From Staphylotrichum longicolle (Eukaryota > Ascomycota > Sordariomycetes > Sordariales > Chaetomiaceae), in the NCBI GenBank assembly GCA_019096155.1, contig JAHCVI010000005.1:1188468-1252467 (forward strand): DNA of 64,000 nucleotides, read 5' to 3'. Shown here in pieces: positions 44,993 through 57,800 of this stretch (position 1 is the stretch's first letter; every line of letters begins with the position of its first letter). Under the pieces are notes generated by a model, which did not search any database, had not been told where the DNA came from, and saw only the letters and a list, made by a program, of their open reading frames with translations. The position numbers and the translations under genes were made by a program.

Positions 44993-45416
44993 TGACGAAT
45001 CGTTCGTCCTGACCTACTTCTGAAAAGGTCCCGGAGGTATGTCTTGGTCAAGCACAGAGATTCGGTAGAGCCAAAAGGTCTATAACAAAATGCATAGATC
45101 TAGTCTCGATAAACTAGTAAAGTCCAAACTGTAATTACTTACTAAGGAAGCTCCAAGCTCCCTCAACAAGTGACTAACTATCTAGTGTATATATATATAA
45201 TAGTTCCTTTAGATTACTATCTCCTTTGTATAATCCCTTGTATTGGCTTACTAGGATTACAAAGTGATCCCCGTAAGCCTTAGTATTAGATCACAGTGCC
45301 AAGCCTATACCAAGCGTGATCCTTCCCTAATTGGTTATTTAGTAATTGGACGTTAGGGCGCCCTACGCCCCAACTATAGCCCTTCCTGGCCGTATATATA
45401 GTTAGTTCGTAATACA
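44993..45416 (-). repeat. R2 3' LTR (424 bp)
   Basis: In the minus reading it starts TGTATTACG and ends CGTCA. It is preceded by a polypurine tract (AGAAGGAGGGGCAT in minus) that marks it as the 3' LTR of a minus-strand element. It aligns with 52718-53121 and with the R3 LTR. Confidence 0.85.
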
Positions 45417-48400
45417 ATGCCCCTCCTTCTAGGCTTTCGACCCGAAAGCCTTGAGGCTTGTTTTAAATACTACCAACAACCTACGCTTATAAGTACAGCG
45501 TTTTTCCCTTCTACATCGTCGCCACGATATTGACATTATAATAGGTCGTATCTAAAAACGCCAGTCCAAGAAAACCTAGGAGCGCACTACGCTTGCTTCC
45601 TTTATCGATTCCTCGGGTATAGACGCTATACCTTGTTCTTAGTACTTTAAACGTAACCTAGCCTACCGCATCTCGTAGGGCTCGTCCTAGTATAGCGAGT
45701 GTATCCGTCGTAGTCGCTCTTGTAATAGGTCTAGTATAGCTTCTACCTATTGGTATCGCCCTTCTATACACGTCGATACTCCTACTAACTTCTTTAGTAA
45801 CGAAAGTCATATCTAAGTAGAAGCGGGTAGAGTAGGAGGAGGTAGATACTAAGGAGGCTCTCTTCGTCCTTTAGACCTAACTTCAGATAGCCGTAGGCCG
45901 CCTAGCTCGCCTTTATCGTTAGAAACGCTTCCTTAAGGAATATAGTTCCGAGCTATTCCGTCGAGGAATATAGTCGTTAGATAAGATAAAGGAAGAGGAT
46001 AGAAGGCTACAGGCGTCCAAGGCCTTAGTGACTAGCGACGTATAGTCGCTCGGCGCAGACGTCCCGTTCGATTGGTCCTCTCTTAGCCTAGATCTATCGG
46101 ATACCGACCTAGCCGCTTTATCAAAACCAGCCCCTATAGTCGATCCAGGTTCCTCTGGTAGAACTCCTCTAGTTTCTCTAGATAGTAGAGGTTCGTAGCT
46201 AGTTGCTATAAATTATCTTCTAGCCCGAAATCTAACCATTTCACCAAATATTGCAACTACCCTTTTGTAATTTGTAAATCCAGGATTTCTTCGACGTCCT
46301 ATTCTTCTTCTTCATCTTTAACTTCTATATCTATAGCAAGTCATACATTCTTTAATACTAGTTCCAAAAATAAAATGTAAAAAATATACATCCTGATACG
46401 TATTGTCGCTAGTAATGATAGTCGGTAGTTAGATATCGAAATTTTTCTTTCGATCTTAAATAGTCTAATCTTTTTAAAATCGAGTTTTCGACTTGGTCGC
46501 TTCGTACGAAGATTTCGTAAGATAAGATAAACTTTATCTCCCCTCTCTAGGCAAAGACCTTTGAACCTATATTTATCGTAGTAATATTTCATCCTTTATC
46601 TAATAAACTCTAGTTCTTCCTTAAGCATCGCGTAAAGCGTATATATTTAGTCCGCCTTGACAGCTGCCCTTAGGACTACAACCTCGGGCCCCTAGCGCAG
46701 GTCTACTTCGTACCCAAAGTTCGCGAAGAACGGTATAACTTTCGTAGATTCGGTTAGTGCTATATTGTATACCAATTACACAACTAGTAACAATATAACC
46801 TAGTCATCCTACTAGAAGTTGATGAATGACCGAAGGTCTTGTTCTACGATTTAATTAAGTCGTTCTATCTATCCGTCCGTCTATAGATGGTAAGCCGTTG
46901 AGAGCTTACTTTTCGTACCTAGGTGCATTATCAACGCTTGCTAAAACCTAGATACGAACTTAGTATCTCTATCTATAATCTACTCCTTCGGCTATCTATA
47001 GACCGAGGCCACGTACTAGTAGATCACATCTACGAGTTGTTCTACTGACTATATCTCCTTATATAGGATGAAGTAGCTCCATTTAGTGAGTCGGTCTACT
47101 AAAACGAGGATACTATCGAACTCCGTTCCCGTCGTTGTATCCTTGGAGAGTAGTAGTTTAGTAATGAAGTCTATCGTTACCGAGCTCTATAGTCGTTCCG
47201 CAACTAGCAATGGCTATAAAAGTCTATAGGATTTGTATCGTGACGACTTACTTCGGTTATAGAGGTCGCACCCTTTAAGGACTTCTTCGACCCTTCTTCT
47301 AATTCCTGGGAAGTCGTACCCTTACTATTTAATTTAGCCGATAGTCTTGGTGACTCCTATATACCCTCCGAGCTTCGACTTGTAGACTTCTTTGACAAGC
47401 TCTGCCTACTTGTCTTTACTAATGTAAGCTTTGCCGTTATACTAGAGCAAGTATCTATCCTACTAGACTCCCTTACTTGGTCTATTATAGGACTTGTCTT
47501 CCCCTAATGACCAATAGTACTAATATATCTAGCCTTCTAGCATTACTTAGTACCTATCGACATTAGGTTTCTATTCCTTAAAGACCGCATTGTATTCTTT
47601 CTAGCAGTTTCCATACTACGCGTTATCGTATCTCCCTATAGTTTACGACCTACTTCGATCGGGGTCGGTATAGGCATAGTAGACTAGCTACTATAGTAGG
47701 TGATATATCGTTCCGTCGGGTCGTCTCTAGAGCAGGGGTGGCGATACTTCTACCGCGTTACCGAAGTAATCTAGTCTCCTACTTAAGGCATCCGCTCTTA
47801 CATTCTCGGACCCTTTCTTATAGATAATAATAAAGTTAAATTCTATAAGGAACTCCGCCTATCGCGTTTAACATTAGTTGAGTTCCTTCGTAGTAGTGAA
47901 GTACCGGAGGTTCTTATAGTCCGTATATACTTATACCTCGTATATTATACCGCTAAGGTAGGGTTTCTATTCTTTAAAGGCCTCGATAATCGCTAGTAGC
48001 TCTTTATCGTAAATAGAGTAGTTAAGCTATAGTCCTATAAGCTTCTTCGAAAAGAATGCAATAGGGTAAAGCTTCTTATACTCGTCTCGTTAACTAAGTT
48101 GTCCTCCAATCGTATAATCCGATACGTCGGTTTCTACCTCAAATAGCTTCCTAGGGTCTAGCAATAGGAGCATAGGGTCTACGATAATAAGGTCGCGAAT
48201 CCTCTAAAATACTTACTCTTACTCCTTTCCCCATCGGAACTTAACGTCCTTCTTCGTTAAATAGTATAGAGGTCTCGCGATATCGCCAAAGTTCCTAATA
48301 AATATCTAATAGAAGTTAGCAAATCCAATAAACCCTCTTACCTCTATTGTATTCTTAGGTATAGGCTATATCTTAATAGCCTCGACCTTAGTTAGTTCTA

Positions 48401-51400
48401 TACATATCTGTCCTAGCGAGATTTTGAAGCCTAGAAAGACTGTCTTCGTAACGTAGAACTCACTCTTGTCCTTGTTAATAGAGAGTTTCTACACGTAAAG
48501 TACATCTAGTACCTACTTCACGTACTTCTTATATTCTTCGAGTATCTTAGAGAAGATAAGAATATCATCTAGGTAATAGACTACGAACTTATCGAGGAAT
48601 AGTCGGATCGCGTAATCAACGACCTTCTAGAATATCGCTAGCGCGTTCGTCAGCCCGAAGGGTATAACATAGTATTCGAAGTATCTATAACAAATGCGAA
48701 ATACTATCTTCTATTCATCCCCCTCCTTAATGTAAATATAGATATATACTATTGGAAGGTCAAGACACGTAAAGTATTTCGCGCCTACTAGCTAATCTCG
48801 GAGCTACAAGATAAGCAGTAAAGGGTAATAGTCTTTCACCATTTCGTTATTCAGCTATCGATAGTCTATATATATCCTGAGTTTTCTATCCTTCTTTAGT
48901 ACAAAAAGGATCGGATAACCTATTAGAGATATCGATAGTCTAATATATCCTATCTTAAGGTTAGCCTTAAGATATCTCTTCAACGTATTATCCTAAAGTT
49001 CGTTAGTATAATATACTTTAAAGAACTTCAACTAGGCGCCTTCCTTAAGTTTAATCTCGTAATCCTAAGGTCTATATTCTAGCAACCCTTCTATATACTT
49101 TACTATAAACGCTAGGTATCCCTAGTATTCTACCGGGATCTTCTCCGTTTCGTTGTTCGCCTTTACACCTTAGTAGTACGCGAACTTACTACCGGCCGTA
49201 ACTTCGGCTACTTCCGTCCAAACGACCTATTCTTAGAGTTAAAATCCGTTATTATCGACTAAGATGATAGCAACCTCCTAGTTAGCTTATCCCTATATAT
49301 ATCGTTTCTACTAGTAACTACCGCCTCTTCCTAAGTCTATAGTAGTCTACCTACTACTACCCGTCTCTTATAGTAAGTCCTTAAAGTATATATATTTCTT
49401 TATACCACTTCTTCGTAACTTATCGTCTACACTTCCTATCACATTAGTTAGATATAAGCCCGTTATACTTCGGGGTTATAGGTAGCTACCTCCCTTCTAA
49501 CTAATGTCGGGGTTATAAATCCTATACTATAGGCGACCCAAGATCATATCCTTCTTAGTTCCTATATCTACAATGTCGAAAATGACCTTCGTAGTCTTCC
49601 CTTCGACTATAATGTCGAGTAGTTCCATTTCTCATCGTACAACCTATATCGAGAATAGTCCCTTAACCACACATAGTTGCTTCTTCATCCTCTATAGTAT
49701 TCGGAATTGGTTAACGAAACCTAGCGAGATAAGGTCGATCTATAATCTTCTATCCACCAACGCAAGTGCCTAGTATTACCTCTAGTACGCTATAACCCAA
49801 ATTCGGTCGTCCAGCTAATCGTTTTACACGGCGGCCACTTCCTAGTGGGCCGTCTATACCATCCACCTTATCACTACGCTTTTGCACTTTTGCGTTTTTA
49901 CATTCTTGGTATACCTTGTACACTTTTTACATCCGACGCCTCCTATACCGCTAGTGCGTTTTTACACTTTTTGCACCTTTTATATACCTTATACGTTTTT
50001 ACACTTTTCGGTTATACCTTTACACCTTGTACATTTCCGTACTACTATATTGGCTAGTTTAGTAACTATTCGTAGGTCTACTAGGAGGTCGTCGTAGGCC
50101 TTCCATCTCGCCTAGTTCTTCCTACACTAGCAGGCCTATCGTCGTTATAAGGGTATTAGTTTTACTCGGGCCTATCACAGGCCCTAGAGTCGTTTCCCAA
50201 TTCTTACTAAGCTATAGAGGCGTCCCCCTAGGACCTTAGTTGGTTATTATCCTCTATCTATCAAGCAGCTCTCTTTTTATCTCACGCGATTTTCTTACCC
50301 TTCTTCGTTAGCAGATCCTCCTACACAGTATATTCGTCTTAGGACGGGATATTATACCCGCTTTCGAGCGTCTCAAGCCATTTGTTAATACCCAAGTCCT
50401 TCTTTAATTTAACCCGTCCATCCGTAATTTAGTAGAGATCGAATACTCTAATAATCCTTTAAAGGATCTAATAGTACTACTAGACCTTCTTCTTAAAGTA
50501 GTAGAGGTATATATAGTCGCTATATCCCTCTACTTCCTCTATATCTCGATAATATTTAGGCTACGCCCTTTTAGGTACAATATAGAGGTAGCCTTCGTCT
50601 ATCCTATCAAATGTCTACAAGAGGTTGGCGTAACTATATCTATAATCGAATATCTAGGTAATAGGTCTCTATAGTCCATCCTCTCCTACCTCTCTAATAG
50701 GCTAGTAATTATAGTCGAATTTCTCCTTATAGTAGAACTAGTAGGAGTATATAACATATTGAAACTATAGGACACGGACATAGTCGCTTCTTCCTAGGTT
50801 AATACATGCGGTTTCCCTCTCCGCAATATACTAGAATCTATACCTATAACCCTCGCATCGTATATCGTTAGTAGTCTTCCTAAAGCTATAATATCCTCGT
50901 TAGTCCTAATAGTCCTTCTAGCTCTCGGGTAACTACCCCTAGGCCTCCTACCAGGCCCGTTCCTAGTAGTATAAGAACTTAAGAACGTAGATCTCCTCCT
51001 TTAATAGGTCCTCGTAGTCTATATTGTCTAGTCCGGTCCACTAGACCTAGTCGGCTTTCTATACCTCTCTTAGCTAGAAGATCTCTCTTTTCAACTTATC
51101 GGCCTATCGCTCGACTATACCAAGTTATCACGCGATGGTACAGTAGGCCAATACAACCTTCTCAACTTCCTCCTTAATCCACTTCCGTTCCTACCCCCGC
51201 TTGGCTACTAGCCACTAGAGGTACTATAGTTCGTCCTATACCTATCCTAGTAGGGCCGCAAGTACCTTAAGGTCGTATAGATCAGGTAGACTATTGCCGT
51301 TTCTACCAAGGTAAGCGATAACTTTCTCGATAGTTTCTCAGCTTAGCGTATCTTCTTCCTTAGTTAGGGAATCGCTCTAGTTGCTACGTTAATCCTCCGG

Positions 51401-52717
51401 TACTTCCTACATAAGGGTAGTGGTTATACGCCTCGTAATAGCGGTAATAACGCTATCGATTTAGTCCTCTACCCATTGTCGATTCTCCTAGGACTGGTTA
51501 ATACCCTACATCAGGATACCCGTTGCTAACGCACGTTGAGCTCTAGGGTCGGCGTTGTCCTAAATAAATTGTTCGACGAACTATATGCTAGGTATACCGT
51601 CGTCGCTAGTGTATAGGTTGTCCCTATTACTATGATCTTTATCTATAGTATCGCTTTCCTCCTTATAATACTACGTTGTATAGTCGATAGCGTCCTCAAG
51701 GTCATCTTAGTCATATTGGTCAACGACCACTAGTTCTTTGACTAGAAATTTTACATCGATAGTCGCCGCCTTACGACCTAGGACTAGCTTCTAGTCGCCC
51801 TTCTTCTTCGAGCTACGATAGTCCTATCTAAAGTATCCTTTTTTGCTATACCTATAGCAAGTGACGTCGGCCTTGCCCGTCTTGACTAGGCTAATGTACT
51901 AGTTGGCGTTAACGTCTATAGTACTAGAGTGTATACTATACGCCGTACTATAGTATAGGCGCTTCTTTTTATCGTTAGGTTGGTAGGCCTATAGAGTCCT
52001 ACTCCGACCCTTGCATTGCTATTTGTATACATACTAACGATCGTCGATCCTAATAGCTATAGCGATATATTCGTTGAGTATATCTGGCCGATCCTTGTTA
52101 TATAGTACGTCCTTGACCTCTTCCTTAAGGCTATTGTAGAATAACTATATAAGGCCTTCTTCGTTGAGGTCGGCCCTTATAGAGTCTTGTCGAAATAGCA
52201 CGGTATACGCGAATGCCGACTTGGTCTAGCAGAGCTATATCAGGCGGTCCTATATATATCGCTTCTCGTCCAAGTCCCTAAATACCTTCTATAGCTTAGC
52301 CTCGAACCTAGCGTAGCTACCGAAGACCTCATTTGTGAAGTCTTCTCTATCGTCCTCGTCGGTATTGTTCAATACGTCGTCTATAGTAGGTTGAAACTAC
52401 CAGAAGGCCTATCCCTCTATATGCAAGGCGATAAACCCGACCTTGTCTACTTCCATTGGAAATAGCTCGGGATAATATCCTAAGTAGGCTTTGGAGAGAG
52501 TTAGGAATCCCAAGAGGGCGTCCTTCCTTCCTCTATACCGTAGTAGTAGGTCAAGCTTAACCCGGCTTCGAGTAGCCATAGCATTAAGGCAAGCATTCTC
52601 CGCCTCGAGCGCAGCGATATGCTCGTTAAGCTAGGTGACAGTAGGTACGGTAGTACCTATAGTATTCGATACCTCCGTTCTAAACCGTGATAGAAACAAA
52701 GGGAGTAAGCAATATAT
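45417..52717 (-). mobile_element. R2, RIP-decayed chromodomain Ty3/gypsy retrotransposon, internal region
   Basis: Minus-strand chromovirus, about 7.3 kb internal. From right to left: gag start near 52579 (MATRSRVKLDLLLRYRGR; GFIALHIEGQAFW) and a decayed CCHC knuckle near 51850. A pyrimidine-rich tract at 49860-50040 encodes Lys-rich text. The reverse transcriptase has YYLDDILIFSK near 48565, and RNase H follows with IAFFSKK and YDKELLAIIEAFKE. Integrase follows, with a C-terminal SH3-like region (46341-46592: KGLCLERGDKVYL, NLRTKRPSRKLDFKKI), then a chromodomain near 46200-46320 (DVEEILDLQITKG, LQYLVKWLDF). Stops are frequent throughout and overwhelmingly TAG/TAA, so it is dead. Confidence 0.85.
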
Positions 52718-53121
52718 AACGAATCGTTCGTCCTAACCTACTTCTAAAAGGGTCCTAGAGGTATATCTTAGTCAAGTATAGAGATTCAGTAGAGCCAAAA
52801 GGTCTACAATAAGATATATAGATCTAGTCTCGATAAACTAGTAAAGTCCAAACTATAATTGCTTACTAAGGAAGCTCCAAGCTCCTTCAACGAGTGACTA
52901 ACTATCTGGCATATATATATATAATAGTTCCTTTGGATCACTATCTCCTTTGTGTAATCCCTTATATTGGCTCACCAGGATTATAAAGTGATCCCTATAA
53001 GCCTTGGTATTGGATCACGGTGCCAAGCTTATACCAAGCGTGATCCTTCCCTGATTAGTTGTTCAATGATTGGACATCAAGGCGCCCTGCGCCCCGACTA
53101 CGGCCCCTCCCAGCTGCATAT
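52718..53121 (-). repeat. R2 5' LTR, truncated by 20 bp
   Basis: Aligns with the other R2 LTR, with several C/T differences, but lacks the terminal 20 bp (TATAGTTAGTTCGTAATACA in plus). The G1 LTR begins at that point. Confidence 0.85.
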
Positions 53122-53372
53122 TGTAACGGGCTGAGCCCTGCAGAGGCCTCGGCGACCCTCGGCCAACCCCAACCCCTGAAGGGGACCCCTGATCATCCCA
53201 TGGCCAACGACTCCATCACACTTACCCCTTTTCATTCTTAGCCTCCCTCTGGGCAGACAGAAGCCAACGCGACGCGTTGGCCATGTCCCGTTCTTTTCTT
53301 TCTTTCTTCAAGCTTAGTTATACTCGTCGAGTCGTCATCAGATAGTTGCAATATACTCCTGTGACCGTTACA
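53122..53372 (+). repeat. G1 5' LTR (251 bp)
   Basis: TGTAACGG...CCGTTACA with 8 bp terminal inverted ends. It appears identical base for base to 58686-58936. Confidence 0.95.
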
Positions 53373-53386
53373 TTATAACTAAGCTT
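53310..53386 (+). other. Tf1-like self-priming pair: LTR segment and primer-binding site
   Basis: The 13 bases at 53374-53386, one base after the 5' LTR, are exactly complementary to 53310-53322 inside the LTR (AAGCTTAGTTATA). No tRNA 3'-end complement is evident there. In the Tf1/sushi lineage the 5' end of the transcript folds onto the PBS and primes minus-strand DNA. If the same holds here, transcription should start at about 53310. Confidence 0.75.
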
Positions 53387-53420
53387 CAGTCTCCTGTTGT
53401 CAACTACAGGAAGTGAGCCA

Positions 53421-53561
53421 GCGGAAGCACTCCATACAAGCGAGGCACAGCGGAAGCCCTCCACCAAGCGAGGCACAGCGGAAGCCCTCCACCAAGCGAG
53501 GCACAGCGGAAGCCCTCCACCAAGCGAGGCACAGCGGAAGCCCTCCACCAAGCGAGGCACA
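53421..53561 (+). repeat. 28 bp minisatellite in the G1 leader
   Basis: About five tandem copies of a 28 bp unit (core GGAAGCCCTCCACCAAGCG); the first copy has variant bases. Since 28 is not a multiple of 3 it is unlikely to be coding, and it lies upstream of the gag start. Confidence 0.9.
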
Positions 53562-53570
53562 GCAGGAACC

Positions 53571-54860
53571 TATGAGAAGAACCATGATGTCAGACAACGA
53601 CAACACAAACGAAGGCGGTCGAAGCGACCGTCAGTTGGCCCAACTGATGCAGTTCCTCACTACCCAGCTGGGAACAATCCAGGCAGGGCAGTCGGAACAG
53701 GCCCAGAGGTTCGCCGAAATGGAGGCGCGCCAGGCCCATGAGCGGGAGGCAACCCAGGCGCATATCAAGGCCCTCCAAGAGACCATTGCGTCTCTACAAG
53801 CCACGCCATCGACCACGCCCCAAAGCCCAACACCCCCAGCACTCCCCACAGTCGCCATCACACCACCGTCTCCCCCTGGCCAGACGAAAAGGAAGATGAC
53901 CCTCCCGGACCCCCCTCGCTTCGATGGGAACCGGAAGAAATACCGGAATTGGAGGTTGGAAATGGAAGGCAAACTGCATACCGACGGCCGCCTCCTTGGT
54001 TCGCCTATAGACCATTTCACCTACATTTACTCACGGCTCGGAGACACCCCAGTCAATGGCAGCCGCTTTATACGAGAGCGGCGGCCTAGGCGGTACCCGT
54101 AACCCTACTGGCTTCCTCCAGTACCTGACAACCACGTACGAAGACCCCAATGTTGCCCAATATGCACTCAACAACCTCGACAGCATGGCCCAGGGCAAAA
54201 CAGAGTCGTTTGTAGCGTTCTACCCGAGGTTCGAGAAGCAATTGGCCGATGCAGGGGGCGCCACTTGGCACGCCCTAGTCCAGATCAACTACCTCCGGAA
54301 GGCCCTTAACAATGAGATAAAGGACCTCCTCATTCCTATGCTACACTTACCAAAGGATTATCCGGGATTCGTCCAGGAACTCCACAACCTTGGTGCCAAC
54401 GTCGATGCTCGGAGGGCTACCCAGAGGAGAGCAGGCAGGGAAGCTCCATTCCTTCCCAAGGCGAGGAATGCCCCCCCGGCCAGAGGGCTACAAAGCACCA
54501 GAACCACGAGCGTACTACTCACCCCCTTACGATATAATAGACTGGGAGCCCACGAGGGTTAGCCGGATGATTCAGCGGGATAACCCCAGGCTTGCCGGCA
54601 AGCGAGCTAAATGGGTAGACGAGAAAGAAAAGGAGCGCCGAAGGAAGGAAGGTCGCTGTTTCAGATGTGGGAGAACGGGATGTGTGGTGGCCGAGTGCCC
54701 GCTCCTCCCAGCCAGACCACCGCCTGGCTTGGCTAGAGCGAACCACTCTCAAGTGAAGAAGTCAAGGCCTATTGTCACGGCCCTAGTCGAAGATACCGAG
54801 GATGAAGGAAGTACATTGCACGACCAGTCAGAAGGGGACGACGAAGAGTTAAAAGAGTAG
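53571..54860 (+). pseudogene. G1 gag (capsid and CCHC), two frame changes
   Basis: Capsid-type polyprotein that would package element RNA. MRRTMMSDND start at 53571; a Gln-rich coiled region (QFLTTQLGTIQAGQSEQAQR); a Pro-rich hinge; PDPPRFDGNRKKYRNWRLEM (retrotrans_gag-type opening). After a one-base frame change near 54050 come MAAALYESGGLGG, YEDPNVAQYALNNLDSM and FYPRFEKQLADAG. A second change in a run of seven C at 54471-54477 leads to YKAPEPRAYYSPPYDI and a knuckle-like CFRCGRTGCVVAECP. That knuckle has Cys in place of the canonical His. Ends at 54860, 15 bases before the pol ATG. Confidence 0.82.
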
Positions 54861-54875
54861 CTCCTGGTCAAAGCC

Positions 54876-57800
54876 GTGGCCAGGAGCACTCAGAGGCGAA
54901 ACAAGACTGGAAGGAAGTCGAGGACCAGATGGATGGCAACCCTTTTTATATCAACTTTGGCATCAATAGGATTCATTACACCAAAACCCCTCGTTGATAG
55001 TGGTTGCTTGTGCTTTGCTACCATCAGTCTCTCCTTTGCCAGACGCTTACGCCTCCCACGCATCTCAATCACCCCCCGTGACCTTGCCCAGGTCAACGTA
55101 ATAGTCAAGGGCGCTATCCGAGAGGTGGCCTACGCAGACACCGACATCGACGGCCACAAGCTGAACCGCGTCTTCTTTTACGTCATCCCCGATCAGGAGG
55201 ATGATATTATCCTTGGACGGCCGTGGATGGATGCCGAACAAGTAACAATTTCCCCATCTCGAGGGGAACTAAAGATCGGGACGTCGGGCTTGACAGTCAA
55301 AGAAAGGAGCCAGGGAGAGGGCCTAACCCTGCCAATCTCTCAACAGATGTCCAGCGTATTCGCAGCCTTGGTACGGAAAGACCCGCAAGTCCCAGGCATC
55401 CCAAGATCACGACCCAATGAAACGGCGCAGGTTTTCGCCGCAAGCCTCAGGGATATTGAAAAGGCACTCGCTCCAAAGAAGTATACCGACCCCCGACAGA
55501 AGCTACCCCCGCACTATCACGAGTTCCTCCCCCTCTTCGACCGGAGCGCAGCCGACCAGCTGCCGCCCCACCGGCCTGGTATAGATCACGAGATCCCAGT
55601 GGAGAAGGACGAGGGCGGGCAGGAGAAACCCTTGCCTTGGGGCCCCCTATACGGGATGTCCCGCGAGGAACTGATCGTCTTGCGGAAAACCCTTACGGAC
55701 CTACTCGACAAGAACTTCATCAGAGCAAGTAGCTCGTCGGCCTCGGCTCCAGTCCTGTTTGTCAGGAAGCCCGGGGGCGGGCTACGCTTCTGCGTCGACT
55801 ACCGAGGCCTGAACGCTATTACTCGCAAGGACCGGTACCCGCTTCCCTTGATCAACGAGACGCTCCGGTCTTTGTCGAAGGCGAGATGGTTTACGAAGCT
55901 AGATGTAATTGCCGCTTTCCACAAGATCCGAATCAAGGAAGGAGACGAGTGGAAAACTGCGTTTCGTACGAGGTATAGGCTATACGAGTGGCTAGTCACC
56001 CCCTTTGGATTGACTGGCGCACCAGCTACCTTCCAACGATACATCAACAACACGCTACGCGAGTACCTCGACGAGTTCTGTTCGGCTTATATCGACGACG
56101 TCCTGATCTACTCCGACGGCTCTCTCTCTGACCATAGGAAGAAGGTCAAAATGGTCATGAAAAGGCTCCAAGGAGCCGGTCTCCAGGTCGACATCGATAA
56201 GTGTGACTTCGAGGCAAAGAGCGTTAAGTACTTGGGGTTCATTGTGGAGGCTGGGAAAGGTATCCGCGTCGACCCAGAGAAGATCAGGGCAGTGGAACAG
56301 TGGGAGCGCCCGAGGTCTATCAAAGGAGTCAGAGGGTTCGTTGGGTTTGCCAACTACTACCGGGAGTTCGTTCCGAACTTCTCAACGGTGGCAATGCCCC
56401 TGACAGCCTTGACTAAGAAGGGAGCCCCCTTCATCTGGTCGCCTCAGTGCGACGAAGCCTTCAAGCGGCTTAAGACCCTCCTGATCAGCGCTCCGATCCT
56501 GGCTCAGTGGGACCCAGACCGGAAGACTGTGGTCGAGACAGACTCCTCGGGGTACGCCATCGGAGGATCACTCTCCCAGTACGACGACGAGGGGATCCTA
56601 CGGCCAGTGGCATTTTTCTCAAAGAAGAACAACGCAGCAGAGTGCAACTACCCGATCCACGACAAGGAACTCTTGGCTATCATTCGTTGTCTTGAGCAGT
56701 GGGATTCGGAGCTACGGAGTGTGCCGTCATTTGAGGTCTTGACCGACCACAAGAACCTCGAATACTTTCAGAAGAAGCGGCAGTTGAGCGAGAGACAGGT
56801 CCGCTGGGCAGAAATCCTCGCCCGCTACAACTTTAAGCTGAGCTACCGGCCGGGCAAGGAAGCCGTGGTACCTGACGCACTCTCGAGGCGTGAGCAAGAT
56901 GTGCCGGCAGATGGATTCGACGAACGTCTAGCTGGACGTTGCTTCCAGCTGTTAAAAGTACAGAGAGGCCGTGTCTCCGTCCACCGAGCGCAAATCAACG
57001 CCCTTGAGAGGGTATTAGAGGTAGAGAAAGCGGAACCCTGGACTGGCGAGCTGGGAACAAAGGTTAGCGCAGGGTTCGTGAAGGCTGGTGATCGGGACGG
57101 GGACGGCGACGACGAAGCCGACAAGTCAGATCCCCCCGAGAACCCATTTACCGATAGGCCCCTGAAGGAGCTGTGGGACCAAGGACTAGACGCCAATAAC
57201 CGCTACTGGCTAATCCGCCAGTTGGTTAAAGACGGCGAGAGGCAGTTGCCACCATAGTAGGGACTGCCAATCTCTATCGCAGAGTGCTCAATCGACGAAG
57301 GCAAACGGCTCTACTAGAGGGGACGAATCTGGCTTCCCCTCTTCGAACCACTTCGAACCCGGGTTATCCAGGAGACGCACGATTCAGCCCTCTCTGGACA
57401 CCCAGGCAGGGACCTTACGAAGCTACTGATCGCTCGAAAGTTCACATGGCCCGGCCTCAGCCAGGATGTCCGGAAATTCCTCCGGAACTGCGACGTATAT
57501 GGAAGAACAGCGGTATGGAGAGAGAAGCGGCGCGGCCTACTGAAGCCCCTTCCAATCCCTGAGCGGATCTGGAATGAGATTTCTATAGACTTCATCACCG
57601 GGCTACCCCCATCTGGCCCTGACCAAGCGGATTCGATCATGGTTATCACCGACCGGCTGTCGAAGAGTGTGATCTTTGAGGCGATGGCGTCGACAACGGC
57701 GGAAGCAATAGCCGATCGGCTGCTCAGTTGCCTCATTCGGCACCACGGCCTCCCCTCGGCGATTATCTCCGACAGAGGACCCCAGTTCGTCGGCCACATA

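Noticed and set aside
44993..53121. R2 considered as a plus-strand element
   Set aside because: RT, RNase H, integrase and chromodomain all read on the minus strand, and the polypurine tract lies next to the left LTR, so the left LTR is the 3' one.
53421..53561. Regular 28 bp repeats resembling a CRISPR array
   Set aside because: Head-to-tail tandem units with no spacers, inside a retrotransposon leader of a eukaryote; a minisatellite.
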